Shown in pieces: positions 23,054 through 31,751 of a stretch of DNA of 32,521 nucleotides. The position numbers and the translations under genes were made by a program. Origin of the DNA: Acidobacteriota bacterium (lineage in GTDB: Bacteria > Acidobacteriota > Thermoanaerobaculia > Multivoradales > JAGPDF01); the NCBI GenBank assembly GCA_011525905.1, contig WYBK01000107.1, positions 1 through 32,521 on the forward strand, read 5' to 3'. The notes below the pieces were generated by a model. That model ran no database searches. It saw only the letters and a list, made by a program, of their open reading frames with translations, and was not told where the DNA came from. The first letter of the stretch is position 1; every line of letters begins with the position of its first letter.

Positions 23054-24297
23054 CGGGATTCTCTCCTTGGGTCCTCGAATCGAGCGAGCACGTCGAGGAC
23101 GGCGTCGATGTCGCTCGCGGTGTGGTCCGCCGAGACCTGGAAGCGGATCGTCTCGTCTCCCTTGGGCACGACGGGGTAGTTCAAGCCGGTCGCCAGCACG
23201 CCGTGGGCCTCGAGGTGCGCGACGAGCGCGGTGGTCCGCGGCGTGTCGCGCACGAAGAGGGGCACGACCGCGTGCTCGCCCTCGAGCGTCTCGAAGCCGA
23301 GCCGGACGAGGCCGTCACGGAAGCGCGCGGTCATCTCGCGCAGGTGGGCGAGCAGTCCGCGCCCCTCCGGCGAGTCGAGCAGGTCGAGCGCGGCGCGCGC
23401 CGCGGCCGCCTCGCCCGGCGTGATCGGGTTGGAGTAGATGTAGGTGGGCGCGCTCTCGCGCAGGAAGTCGATCAGCGTGCGGTGGCCGACGACGTAGCCG
23501 CCGTTGACCCCGAACGCCTTGCCGAGCGTGCCGATCAGCACGTCGGCGGGCGACGAACCGGTCGCCTCCTCGGTGCCGCGGCCGGTGGCGCCGTAGGCGC
23601 CGACGCCGTGCGAGTCGTCGACGATCACGACGACGTTCTCCGGAAAGGCGCCGTCGTGCCGGCGGGCGGCCGCCTGGATCTCGGCCAGCGGGGCGCGGTC
23701 GCCGCGCATCGAGAAGATGCCGTCGGTCACCACCAGGGCGCGCCGGCAGCCGGTGCGAGCGACCTCGGCGAGCTTGGCGTCGAGATCGGCGACGTCGTTG
23801 TGTCGGTAGACTCGCTTCTCCTGCGGCCGCGCCAGGCGGATGGCGTTGATGATGCAGTTGTGATTGAGCTCGTCGGAGACGATCGCCGTTTCGGCCGTGA
23901 CCAGCGGCGTGAAGACGCCGACCATCGCCGCGTAGGCCGCCGAGAAGATCATCGCCGCCTCGCGTCCGTGGAACTCGGCGAGGCGCGACTCGAGCTCGAC
24001 GTGGGTCGCGTAGGTGCCGCTGATGAAGCGCACCGCCCCCGGGCCGGCGCCGAACCGTCGCGTCGCCGCCTCCTCGGCCGCCACCACCTCGGCGCGCAGG
24101 TTCATGCCGAGGTAGTTGTTCGAGTTCATCTTGAGGAAGGGGCGGTCGCCGCGGCCGGCGAGCCGGTAGCGCGGGCCGCGCCCCCCTCCGGGCGGCAGCA
24201 CCTCGACGATCACCCGCTCGTGGCGCTTCGGATTGCCCCGGGCGTCGAGCGTGTCGAGGTCGGCGGCGAGAGCGGAGAGGAAGCGGTCGTGGGGCAT
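23050..24297 (-). CDS. kbl: Glycine C-acetyltransferase (2-amino-3-ketobutyrate CoA ligase)
   Basis: 415 residues, PLP-dependent alpha-oxoamine synthase fold. It cleaves 2-amino-3-ketobutyrate with CoA to glycine and acetyl-CoA. The Schiff-base lysine is Lys260 in GTLGKAFG. NNYLGM, GAVRFISGTYATHVELE, DELNHNCIINAIRLA and VIVDDSHGVGAYGATGRG (the PLP-contacting Asp-x-x-His) are all present. It follows the tdh gene by 7 nt, so the two should act in sequence on threonine. Related acyltransferases (KAPA synthase, ALA synthase) share the fold. The tdh neighbour decides the assignment. Confidence 0.92.
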   Translation of the reverse strand: MPHDRFLSALAADLDTLDARGNPKRHERVIVEVLPPGGGRGPRYRLAGRGDRPFLKMNSNNYLGMNLRAEVVAAEEAATRRFGAGPGAVRFISGTYATHVELESRLAEFHGREAAMIFSAAYAAMVGVFTPLVTAETAIVSDELNHNCIINAIRLARPQEKRVYRHNDVADLDAKLAEVARTGCRRALVVTDGIFSMRGDRAPLAEIQAAARRHDGAFPENVVVIVDDSHGVGAYGATGRGTEEATGSSPADVLIGTLGKAFGVNGGYVVGHRTLIDFLRESAPTYIYSNPITPGEAAAARAALDLLDSPEGRGLLAHLREMTARFRDGLVRLGFETLEGEHAVVPLFVRDTPRTTALVAHLEAHGVLATGLNYPVVPKGDETIRFQVSADHTASDIDAVLDVLARFEDPRRESR

Positions 24298-24304
24298 GGC
24301 GATC

Positions 24305-25264
24305 TCAGCGCGCCGGCAGCCGGAGCCGCTCGCGCAGCTTCTCGAGCATGTCGGCGACTAGCGTCGGCAGGTCGTAGCGTGGCGCCCACCCCCACTCCTC
24401 GCGCGCCGCGGTGTCGTCGAGCGACTCGGGCCAGGAGTCGGCGATCCGCTGGCGGACCGGATCGACCTCGTAGTCGATGCGGAAGTCGGGCAGGTGCCTG
24501 CGGATCTCGGCGGCGAGCTCCGCGGGCGTGAAGTTGACGGCGGCGATGTTGAAGGCGTTGCGGTGGACGAGTCGCGCCGGATCGGCCTCCATCAGGCCGA
24601 CCGTCGCGCGAATCGCGTCGGGCATGTACATCATGTCGAGGCGGGTGTCGGCCGAGAGAAAGCAGGCGTAGCGGCCGTGGCGCAGCGCCTCGTAAAAGAT
24701 GGTCACGGCATAGTCGGTGGTACCGCCTCCGGGGGGCGCGGTGTAGGAGATCAGCCCCGGAAAGCGCAGGCCGCGCACGTCGACGCCGAAGCGCGCGGCG
24801 TAGTAGTCGGCGAGCAGCTCGCCGGCGACCTTGGTGACGCCGTAGAGCGTGGTCGGCCGCTGCACCGTGTCCTGCGGCGTCCGGCGGCGCGGCGTCGAAG
24901 GGCCGAAGGCGGCGATCGAGCTCGGGAAGAAGACGGCGGCGCGAGCCTGACGCGCGGTCTCGAGGATCTTGTAGAGACCGCCCATGTTGAGCTCCCAGGC
25001 GACGTGCGGCTTCTCCTCCGAGGTCGCCGAGAGCAGCGCGGCCAGGTGGTAGATCGTCCCGACGTCGTAGCGCCGCACCAGGTCGCTGACCTGGCGGGCG
25101 TTGGTGGCGTCGAGGACCTCGAAGGGGCCCTCGGCGTCGGGATCCCCCGGGGGGAGCCGGATGTCGGAGGCGACGACGCGGTCGGCGCCGTAACGGGAGC
25201 GCAGGTCGGGGACGAGCTCCGAGCCGATCTGGCCCAGGGCTCCGGTGACGAGGATTCTCTTCAT
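24305..25264 (-). CDS. tdh: SDR-type L-threonine 3-dehydrogenase
   Basis: 319 residues, extended SDR. Rossmann motif TGALGQIGSEL (about 7-17); Tyr and Lys in LYGVTKVAGELLADYY; FFPSSIAAFGPSTP supplies the catalytic Ser. RFPGLISYTAPPGGGTTDYA and DTRLDMMYMPDAI are typical of SDR-type Tdh, unlike the zinc-dependent E. coli enzyme. It oxidises threonine to 2-amino-3-ketobutyrate, the substrate of the downstream kbl product. ATG 25264 was chosen because the Rossmann strand MKRILVTGA begins there. A UDP-sugar epimerase is the main alternative but does not fit the kbl pairing. Confidence 0.9.
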   Translation of the reverse strand: MKRILVTGALGQIGSELVPDLRSRYGADRVVASDIRLPPGDPDAEGPFEVLDATNARQVSDLVRRYDVGTIYHLAALLSATSEEKPHVAWELNMGGLYKILETARQARAAVFFPSSIAAFGPSTPRRRTPQDTVQRPTTLYGVTKVAGELLADYYAARFGVDVRGLRFPGLISYTAPPGGGTTDYAVTIFYEALRHGRYACFLSADTRLDMMYMPDAIRATVGLMEADPARLVHRNAFNIAAVNFTPAELAAEIRRHLPDFRIDYEVDPVRQRIADSWPESLDDTAAREEWGWAPRYDLPTLVADMLEKLRERLRLPAR

Positions 25265-25353
25265 CGCGAGGGGGTGTCCGAGGTTTTCGAGTCGAGGCCT
25301 CGGTCGGGAGGCGGCGCGATCGTATCGGCGCCGCGGCAGGGGAGGCAAATCGA

Positions 25354-25572
25354 TCAGGCGGTGGGGCGCAGGACGACCCAGCGCCGGCAGGCGTCGCGGA
25401 AGGCGCGCGGGTCGTCCTCGGCGAGCGCCTCGGCGAGGAAGCGCTCGATCTCGGCGCGCTCCTTGCCGGCGCGGCGCAGGGCGATGCGGATCGCCGCGGC
25501 GACCGCCCAGCGGTTGCGGCTGCTGAGCGTCACCTGCACGTCCGGGTAGCGCGGGGTCGGCGTCGCGTCCAT
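25354..25572 (-). CDS. Small conserved hypothetical protein
   Basis: 72 residues. It starts with a beta-like PDVQVTLSSRNRWAVAAAIRIALRRAG, followed by two helices (EIERFLAEALAED, AFRDACRRWVVLR). The pattern of a VxL-S segment, an Ala-rich helix and an RRAG..EIExF..EA segment recalls small hypothetical proteins of phages and bacteria, from memory only. AGGGA precedes the ATG. It is divergent from the S1-domain gene and 89 nt upstream of tdh. No function can be assigned. Confidence 0.65.
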   Translation of the reverse strand: MDATPTPRYPDVQVTLSSRNRWAVAAAIRIALRRAGKERAEIERFLAEALAEDDPRAFRDACRRWVVLRPTA

Positions 25573-25703
25573 GGCGTCCCTATCCCTACTACTGGGCGGC
25601 CGGGCGATTGTTACGTCCTGCCGGCCTGCCGAGCGCCCGGGGCGCGCCGGCGTGATACCTTGCCGGACAGGGGTGGCGGCCGCCGCCCCCGCCGGAGGAA
25701 CCC

Positions 25704-26921
25704 ATGAAGAGTCGCGAGGAAGCGGAGCGCGAGCAGTTCGCGGCGCTCCTGGATCGGTACAGCCCCGGCCGTCCCGGGCCCGCCGAAGCGGCGCCCGGCC
25801 CGGGGGACACGGTCTCGGGACAGGTGCTCGAGATCGGCGCCGAAGCGGTGTTCGTCGACCTCGGCGGCAAGGCGGAGGGGGTCATCGACAAACTCGAGCT
25901 CTCCGACCCCGACGGGCATCTGACCGTCGCCGTCGGCGACACGATCGAGGCCCAGATCGCCGGCACCGATCCGGAGAGCGGCGCCGTGCGGCTGCGCAAG
26001 CGGCTCGGGCGGGGGGGCGCGGAGGTGGCCGCCGAAGTGCGCGAGGCGCATGCGCTCGGCCTGGCGGTCGAGGGGCGGGTGGCGCGGGTGGTCAAGGGAG
26101 GCCTCGAAGTCGAGATCGGCTCCCTGCGCGCCTTCTGCCCGGCCTCCCAGGCGGACCTGCGCTACGTCGAGAACCTCGAGGAGCTGGTCGGCCGGCGCCT
26201 CGAGTTCCGCATCACCCGGCTCGAGGAGGGGCGAGGGCGGCCGAACCTGGTGCTGTCGCGCCGGGCGCTGCTCGAGGAGGAGGCGCGAGCGCGCGAAGCC
26301 GAGGCCCGCGAGCGGCTGAAGGTCGGCGCGATCGTCACCGGCACCGTGACCTCGCTCACCTCCTACGGCGCCTTCCTCGACCTCGGGGGGGTCGAGGGGA
26401 TGTTGCACGTCTCGGAGCTCGCCCACGCTCGCGTCACGCACCCGCAGGAGCTGCTCGCGGTCGGCCAGCGGCTCGAGGTCCAGGTGGCGCGGATCGAGCC
26501 GGGCAAGGAGGGGCGCGACCGGATCGCGCTGTCGCGCAAGGCGCTCGAGGCCTCCCCCTGGCAGGGAGCCGAGGAGCGTTTTCCGGCCGGGACCGAGCTG
26601 ACCGGCCGCGTCAAGCGGCTGGAGAGCTTCGGCGCCTTCGTCGAGATCGCTCCGGGCCTCGAGGGGCTGCTCCACGTCTCCGAGCTCGGCCGCGACCGCC
26701 GCGTCTCGCACCCGCGCGAAGTCGTCCAGCTGGGCCAGGACCTCGCAGTGCGCGTCAAGTCGGTCGAGCCCGAGCGGCGGCGGATCTCGCTCATCCTCGC
26801 CCCGTCGAGCGCCGAGGCACCGGCCGAGGAGGTCGAGCGTTACCGGGGCGGCGAGGGCGCCGCGGGGGCGGGCTTCGGCACGCTCGGCGACTTCCTGAAG
26901 CGCGGCCGCGAGGGTCAGTAG
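25704..26921 (+). CDS. Four-S1-domain RNA-binding protein
   Basis: 405 residues. It has four S1 repeats at about 32-100, 118-190, 206-280 and 295-365. The last two are the most canonical (GAIVTGTVTSLTSYGAFLDL.. and GTELTGRVKRLESFGAFVEI.., each with GLLHVSEL-type loops and a basic RIALSRK end). It resembles ribosomal protein S1 but is shorter than the six-domain form, so it may be an S1-like translation or RNA-decay factor. GGAGGAAC precedes the ATG. Its end overlaps the sufT stop by 7 bp tail to tail. Confidence 0.9.
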   Translation: MKSREEAEREQFAALLDRYSPGRPGPAEAAPGPGDTVSGQVLEIGAEAVFVDLGGKAEGVIDKLELSDPDGHLTVAVGDTIEAQIAGTDPESGAVRLRKRLGRGGAEVAAEVREAHALGLAVEGRVARVVKGGLEVEIGSLRAFCPASQADLRYVENLEELVGRRLEFRITRLEEGRGRPNLVLSRRALLEEEARAREAEARERLKVGAIVTGTVTSLTSYGAFLDLGGVEGMLHVSELAHARVTHPQELLAVGQRLEVQVARIEPGKEGRDRIALSRKALEASPWQGAEERFPAGTELTGRVKRLESFGAFVEIAPGLEGLLHVSELGRDRRVSHPREVVQLGQDLAVRVKSVEPERRRISLILAPSSAEAPAEEVERYRGGEGAAGAGFGTLGDFLKRGREGQ

Positions 26922-27463
26922 AAGCCGAGCTGCAGACGCGCGGCGTCGCTCATCATGTTCTGATTCCAGGGGGGGTCGAAGACCAGCTCGACCTCCGCGC
27001 GGTCGACCTCGGGTAGCCGCTCGAGCTTGGTGCGGACATCGTCGGCGAGCACGTCGCCCATGCCGCAGCCGGGGGCCGTGAGCGTCATCTTGATGCGGAC
27101 GTTCTGTCGGCCGTCCTGCCCGGCCGCTTCGAGCGCGCAGTCGTAGACCAAGCCGAGCTCGACGATGTTGACCGGGATCTCCGGGTCGAAGCAGGTGCGC
27201 AGCTCGTCCCAGACTCGCTCCTCGAGCGGACGGTCGGAGGCCGCGGCGCTCGCCTCGGCCGGCGGCCGCTCGAGGCCGAGGGCGTCGAAGTTCTCCGGGT
27301 CGATCCGGTAGAGGCCGCCGAAGTCGGCGGCGACGGTCAACGAGCCGCCCAAGCGTTGCATGACGCGGACGACCGTCCCCTTCGGCAGCTCGCTCTTCGA
27401 GCCGTAGGGGATCACGATCGCCTCGCAGGGGCGGTTCAGGGTGTGCTCTTCGCGCGTCGCCAT
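26915..27463 (-). CDS. sufT: Putative Fe-S cluster assembly protein SufT
   Basis: 182 residues. An N-terminal domain has LPKGTVVRVMQRLGGSLTV and GGLYRIDPENFDALGLE, typical of SufT. A C-terminal DUF59/MIP18-like domain (about 80-165) follows, with DPEIPVNIVELGLVYD and TAPGCGMGDVLADDV, whose Cys is the likely cluster or metal contact. DUF59 proteins help mature Fe-S enzymes under oxidative or iron stress. Here no other suf gene lies nearby, so it acts from a separate locus. It is divergent from the prolyl oligopeptidase. Confidence 0.92.
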   Translation of the reverse strand: MATREEHTLNRPCEAIVIPYGSKSELPKGTVVRVMQRLGGSLTVAADFGGLYRIDPENFDALGLERPPAEASAAASDRPLEERVWDELRTCFDPEIPVNIVELGLVYDCALEAAGQDGRQNVRIKMTLTAPGCGMGDVLADDVRTKLERLPEVDRAEVELVFDPPWNQNMMSDAARLQLGFY

Positions 27464-27578
27464 CTCGGACTTGCATTATACCGGACTCGGGAGGTCCTGA
27501 TTCCATCCCTGGTGCTAGAGTCCCCGCGTGCGTCCGCGGCTCGCCTGCGGCCGCGCTCCAATCCGTAAGGAGGTCAGT
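27464..27578. promoter_or_regulatory. Divergent promoter region sufT / prolyl oligopeptidase
   Basis: A consensus TATAAT lies on the minus strand at 27480-27475, 11 nt from the sufT ATG. No clear -35 box is seen for it. On the plus side, GGTGCTAGAGT (about 27511-27521) is a weak -10 candidate. A strong ribosome site, TAAGGAGG, lies at about 27566-27573. Confidence 0.5.
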
Positions 27579-29780
27579 ATGAGAATCCCGACCGTCCTGC
27601 TGCTCGGCGCCGCCCTTTGCGCGGTCCCGGGCGGCATCGCCGCCGTGGGCGCGGATCGACCCGATCGCGCCGGGGAGCCATCGTCCATGCCCAGAGTTCC
27701 GGAGAGCCGGGTGGAGCCCGTCCGCGAGACGCTCCACGGAGTCGAGATCGTCGATCCCTATCGCTGGCTCGAGGGGGACAACTCCGATCCCGAGCGGATG
27801 GGGAAAGTGACTCCCGAGGTGGCGGCCTGGACGGACGCGCAGAACGCCTACACGCGCCGGATTCTCGAGAGCCTTCCGGGGCGCGAGCAGCTCGAGAGTC
27901 GGATCCGTCCCTTGATGGAGATCGGCGCCGTGACGACGCCGACCGTGCGGTCGGGTCGCTACTTCTTCTCCAAGCGCGAAGGGAGCCAGAACCAGCCGGT
28001 CTGGTACTGGCGCGAGGGCGTGCGCGGCGCCAGCCGCGTGCTGCTCGACCCGGCGGCGATCGACTCGACCGGCCTGACCACGATCACCTGGATCTCGCCC
28101 AGCCCCGACGGCAAGCGCGTCGCCTACGGCACCTATCGCGCCGGCGACGAGAACACGACGCTGCGCCTGCTCGACGTCGAGCGGGGAGAGACGCTGCCGC
28201 TCGAGATCCCGAACCGGACCCAAGCGCCCGACTGGCTGCCCGACGGCTCCGGCTTCGTCTACCAGAATCTGAACGACCCGGCCAACCCGTACAGCGGCCA
28301 AGTCCTCTTCCACACGCTCGGCAGCGACCCGAAGAGCGACCCGGTGCTCTTCCGCCAGTACACCAAGGAGGAGAACGAGGCGCTCGCGGCGACTTGGGGT
28401 CCCGGTGGCAGCCTCTCGCGCGACGGCAAGTGGCTGGTGCTGGTCTATTACACGAGCACCCGCAGCAACGACCTCTGGGTCGCCGACTTCGCCGCCTTCC
28501 GCGCCACCGGCAAGCTCGAGAAGCGGGAGATCTCGGTCGGCGAGGACGGCACGATCTTCGGCCAGGTCGTCGGCGACAGGCTCTTCCTGCAGACGACCCA
28601 GGGGGCGCCCAACGGCAAGGTCGAGGTCGTCGACCTCGCCAGCGGAGAGCGCCGCGACCTGGTGCCCGAGCGGCCGGACGCCGCGATCCAGAACGTCGCG
28701 CTCGCCGACGGCGTCCTCGTCGTCGAGTACCTCGAGCGTGCCGCGAGCGCCTTCGACCTCTTCGCCTTCGACGGCAAGTCGCTCGGCCGCCTGGAGCTGC
28801 CCGGTATCGGATCCGGGTCGCTGGCGACCGAGCAGGACTCGACCGAGGCCTTCCTCTCCTTCCAGAGCTACAACTATCCGACCACCGTCTTCCGCGTCGA
28901 TCTGACCGCGCCGAAGCGCGCGCCCGAGGTCTGGGAGCGGCCGGAGGCGCCGGTCGACCCGTCGACCGTCGAGGTGAAGCAGGTCGCCTACCGCTCGCAG
29001 GACGGCACCGAGATCACGATGTTCGTCGTGCACAAGAAGGGTCTCGAGCTCGACGGCGCCCGGCCGACGCTGCTCTACGGCTACGGCGGCTTCAACGTCT
29101 CGATGACGCCGACCTTCACCGCCACCCTCTTCCCTTGGTTCGAGGACGGCGGCGTCTACGCGGTGCCCCACCTGCGCGGCGGCGGCGAGTACGGCGACGC
29201 CTGGCACCAGGCCGGGATCCTCGAGCGCAAGCAGAACGTCTTCGACGATTTCGCCGCAGCCGCCGAGTGGCTGATCGCCAATCGGTACACGAACAGCTCG
29301 AAGCTCGCGGTCTACGGCGGCTCGAACGGCGGCCTGCTGACCGGCGCGCTGGCGATGCAGCGCCCCGACCTCTGCCGCGCGGCGATCGTCGCGGTGCCGC
29401 TACTCGACATGCTGCGCTACCAGAACTTCCTGATGGCCCGCTATTGGGTGCCCGAGTACGGCTCGGCCGAGCGCGCCGAAGAGTTCCCCACGCTCTTCGC
29501 CTACTCCCCCTACCACCAGGTTCGCGAGGGGACGCGCTACCCGGCGATCTTCCTGACCGCCGGTGAGAACGACACCCGCGTGCACGCGCTCCACGCCCGC
29601 AAGATGGCCGCGCGCCTCCAGGCGGTCGCGGCGGGCGTCGAGGAGGCCAATCCCGTCCTGCTCTGGGTCGACCGGGAGGCGGGCCACGGCCAGGGCAAGC
29701 CGCTCAACTTGAAGCTGCGCGACTTGACCGACCTGCGGATGTTCGTCCGCTGGCAGCTCGGCATGCTGCCGGAGCGGTGA
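27579..29780 (+). CDS. Secreted prolyl oligopeptidase (S9A)
   Basis: 733 residues, serine peptidase cleaving short peptides after proline. A signal peptide is likely at 1-25 ([19 protein letters not shown] then GADRP). An N-terminal beta-propeller runs to about 480. The C-terminal alpha/beta hydrolase has Ser582 in YGGSNGGLL, Asp665 in [13 protein letters not shown] and His703 in EAGHGQGK, the full triad. [11 protein letters not shown] near the start is the family's N-terminal signature, and [13 protein letters not shown] is also characteristic. A strong Shine-Dalgarno (TAAGGAGG) fixes ATG 27579. Export suggests peptide scavenging outside the cytoplasm. Confidence 0.95.
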   Translation: MRIPTVLLLGAALCAVPGGIAAVGADRPDRAGEPSSMPRVPESRVEPVRETLHGVEIVDPYRWLEGDNSDPERMGKVTPEVAAWTDAQNAYTRRILESLPGREQLESRIRPLMEIGAVTTPTVRSGRYFFSKREGSQNQPVWYWREGVRGASRVLLDPAAIDSTGLTTITWISPSPDGKRVAYGTYRAGDENTTLRLLDVERGETLPLEIPNRTQAPDWLPDGSGFVYQNLNDPANPYSGQVLFHTLGSDPKSDPVLFRQYTKEENEALAATWGPGGSLSRDGKWLVLVYYTSTRSNDLWVADFAAFRATGKLEKREISVGEDGTIFGQVVGDRLFLQTTQGAPNGKVEVVDLASGERRDLVPERPDAAIQNVALADGVLVVEYLERAASAFDLFAFDGKSLGRLELPGIGSGSLATEQDSTEAFLSFQSYNYPTTVFRVDLTAPKRAPEVWERPEAPVDPSTVEVKQVAYRSQDGTEITMFVVHKKGLELDGARPTLLYGYGGFNVSMTPTFTATLFPWFEDGGVYAVPHLRGGGEYGDAWHQAGILERKQNVFDDFAAAAEWLIANRYTNSSKLAVYGGSNGGLLTGALAMQRPDLCRAAIVAVPLLDMLRYQNFLMARYWVPEYGSAERAEEFPTLFAYSPYHQVREGTRYPAIFLTAGENDTRVHALHARKMAARLQAVAAGVEEANPVLLWVDREAGHGQGKPLNLKLRDLTDLRMFVRWQLGMLPER

Positions 29781-29898
29781 GCCGGTGCGGCCGGGGCCAC
29801 TGTCGGCCGACGGGGCAGGCGACTAGGATCGAAGGGGGAAGCGGGATGGAGAGGGGGCGAGGATCCTCGGCCCCGCTCTCCTCGGGAGAGAGGCCGCG

Positions 29899-30960
29899 AT
29901 GCGTGTTCTGGTCACCGGACATCATGGTTACATCGGCTCGCTGCTGATGCCGTTGCTGGTGGCGGCCGGCCACGAGCCCGTGGGCCTCGATTCGGATCTC
30001 TTCGCCTCCTGCCTGCTCGGCCCGCCGCCCACCGAGCCCTGGCCTTCCCGGCGGCGCGACCTGCGCGACGTCACGCCGGCCGAGCTCGACGGCTTCGACG
30101 CCGTCCTCCACCTCGCCGGCCTGTCGAACGACCCGCTCGGCGATCTCGACCCCGAGCTGACCTTCGCCATCAATCTCGAGGGGTCGCTGGGCTTGGCGCG
30201 CGCGGCGAAATCGGCCGGCGTCCCGCGCTTCCTCTTCTCCTCCTCCTGCTCGAACTACGGCGCGGCCGGCGACGCCTTGATCGACGAGGAGGGGGAGCTG
30301 CAGCCGATCACCCCCTACGCGGTCTCCAAGGTGCGCTTCGAGCAGGAGCTCGCGCGCCTGGCCGACCGCGACTTCTCGCCCGCCTACCTGCGCAACGCCA
30401 CGGCCTACGGCGTCTCGCCGCGGCTGCGGGTCGACCTGGTGCTCAACAACCTGGTGGCCTGGGCGGTGACCACCGGGCGGATCGTGCTCCAGAGCGACGG
30501 GACTCCCTGGCGGCCGATCGTGCACGCCGAGGACATCGCGCGGACCTTCGTCCACCTGCTCGAGGCGCCGCGCGAGCTCTGGCACGATCGCGCCTTCAAC
30601 GTCGGCCGGACCGGGGAGAACTACCGGATCCGCGAGCTCGCCGAGATCGTCGCCGAGACGGTGCCGGGGTGCGAGATCGCCTTGGCCGAGGGTGCCGGCC
30701 CCGATCCGCGCAACTACCGCGTGAGTTGCGAGCGGCTGGCGCGCACCTTCCCCGAGCTGACCTTCGCCTGGGACGCGCGCCGCGGCGCGCGCGAGCTGGC
30801 CGAGGCCTACCGCGCCGCCGGGCTCACCCGCGAGCGCTTCGAGGGCCCCGCCTTCCGCCGGCTCGGCCGGATCCGCGAGTTGCTCGCCGCGGGCGCTCTC
30901 GGGACCGACCTGCGCTGGCGCGCCGACCGGCCCTCGGCGCCGGAGGGGAACTCGGCTTGA
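29899..30960 (+). CDS. NAD-dependent sugar epimerase/dehydratase (SDR)
   Basis: 353 residues, extended SDR. Rossmann GHHGYIGSLL (about 7-16), LHLAGLSNDPLGDLDPELTFAIN, FSSSCSNYG for the catalytic Ser, YAVSK for Tyr and Lys, and SDGTPWRPIVHAEDIARTF, the usual sugar-nucleotide contact. This is the type found in surface-polysaccharide clusters, usually acting on nucleotide sugars; the substrate cannot be read. Its last 4 bases overlap the next gene's TTG start. The 118-nt gap before it shows no other feature. Confidence 0.88.
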   Translation: MRVLVTGHHGYIGSLLMPLLVAAGHEPVGLDSDLFASCLLGPPPTEPWPSRRRDLRDVTPAELDGFDAVLHLAGLSNDPLGDLDPELTFAINLEGSLGLARAAKSAGVPRFLFSSSCSNYGAAGDALIDEEGELQPITPYAVSKVRFEQELARLADRDFSPAYLRNATAYGVSPRLRVDLVLNNLVAWAVTTGRIVLQSDGTPWRPIVHAEDIARTFVHLLEAPRELWHDRAFNVGRTGENYRIRELAEIVAETVPGCEIALAEGAGPDPRNYRVSCERLARTFPELTFAWDARRGARELAEAYRAAGLTRERFEGPAFRRLGRIRELLAAGALGTDLRWRADRPSAPEGNSA

Positions 30961-31751
30961 GCGGTCGCACGCGCCTGGTGCCGCTCGGGACGAACGGCTA
31001 CTTCCCGAGCGGCGGGCGTCAGACGATGTCCTTCCTGCTCGAGCGCGACGGCGCGCTCCTGCTGCTCGACGCCGGCACCGGCGTGGCGCGGCTGGGCGAG
31101 CCGCCCGTGGCGGCGCGGCTCGCCCGAGCGGCGCGGCTCGACGTCGTGCTCACCCACTACCACGTCGACCACGTCGTCGGCCTCGCCTACCTGCCGGGGG
31201 TCGCCCGCCATTGCACCGTCACGATTCACGCGCCGGCGCCGCCGCTCGTCGAGGGCGCGCCCGAGGCGCTCGGCCGGCTGCTCGCGCCCCCCTTCTTTCC
31301 CCATCCGCTCGGCGAGTGGCCGATGCCGACCGAGGTCGTCCCCTACTCGGGATCGGCGCTCGAGATCGGGCCGTTCCGGCTGCGCGCGCGGGCGCAGCGC
31401 CACCCCGGGGGTTCGGTCGGCCTGCGGGTCGACGACGCCCTCGCCTACGTCACCGATACGTCGGTCGATCCGGAGACCGAGCTCTTCGTCGCCGGCGTCG
31501 ATCTGCTGCTGCACGAAGCCTGGCTGACTAACGAGGAGGCCGAGCGCGAGGACGCGGCCCGCTCCGGGCACTCGGCGGTCGGCCCGGTCGCGGACCTGGC
31601 CCGTCGCGCCGGCGTCGGGCGGCTCGCTCTCGTCCACCACCGGCCGGGCCGGGACGGGGTCGCTCTCGCCGCGTTGCGCGCCGAGGCCGAGTTGCGGTCG
31701 GGCCTGCCGGTCCTGCCGCTGGTGGAGGGCGAAGCGGTCGATGTGGGGTGA
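30957..31751 (+). CDS. MBL-fold metallohydrolase
   Basis: 264 residues from TTG 30957, overlapping the previous stop (TTGA), with GGAGGGG 8 nt upstream. The metal motif is THYHVDHVVGL (HxHxDH), preceded by LLLLDAGTG. Later ligands probably include H in RAQRHPGG, D in YVTDTS, HEAW and HHRPG. The order resembles RNase Z / PhnP-type MBL proteins that cleave phosphodiesters. Substrate unknown. It overlaps the next lipoprotein gene by 11 bp. Confidence 0.85.
   Translation: MSGRTRLVPLGTNGYFPSGGRQTMSFLLERDGALLLLDAGTGVARLGEPPVAARLARAARLDVVLTHYHVDHVVGLAYLPGVARHCTVTIHAPAPPLVEGAPEALGRLLAPPFFPHPLGEWPMPTEVVPYSGSALEIGPFRLRARAQRHPGGSVGLRVDDALAYVTDTSVDPETELFVAGVDLLLHEAWLTNEEAEREDAARSGHSAVGPVADLARRAGVGRLALVHHRPGRDGVALAALRAEAELRSGLPVLPLVEGEAVDVG

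Noticed and set aside
23050..24297. 8-amino-7-oxononanoate or 5-aminolevulinate synthase
   Set aside because: Same fold, but the adjacent SDR-type Tdh and overall sequence favour Kbl; no biotin or haem genes are nearby.
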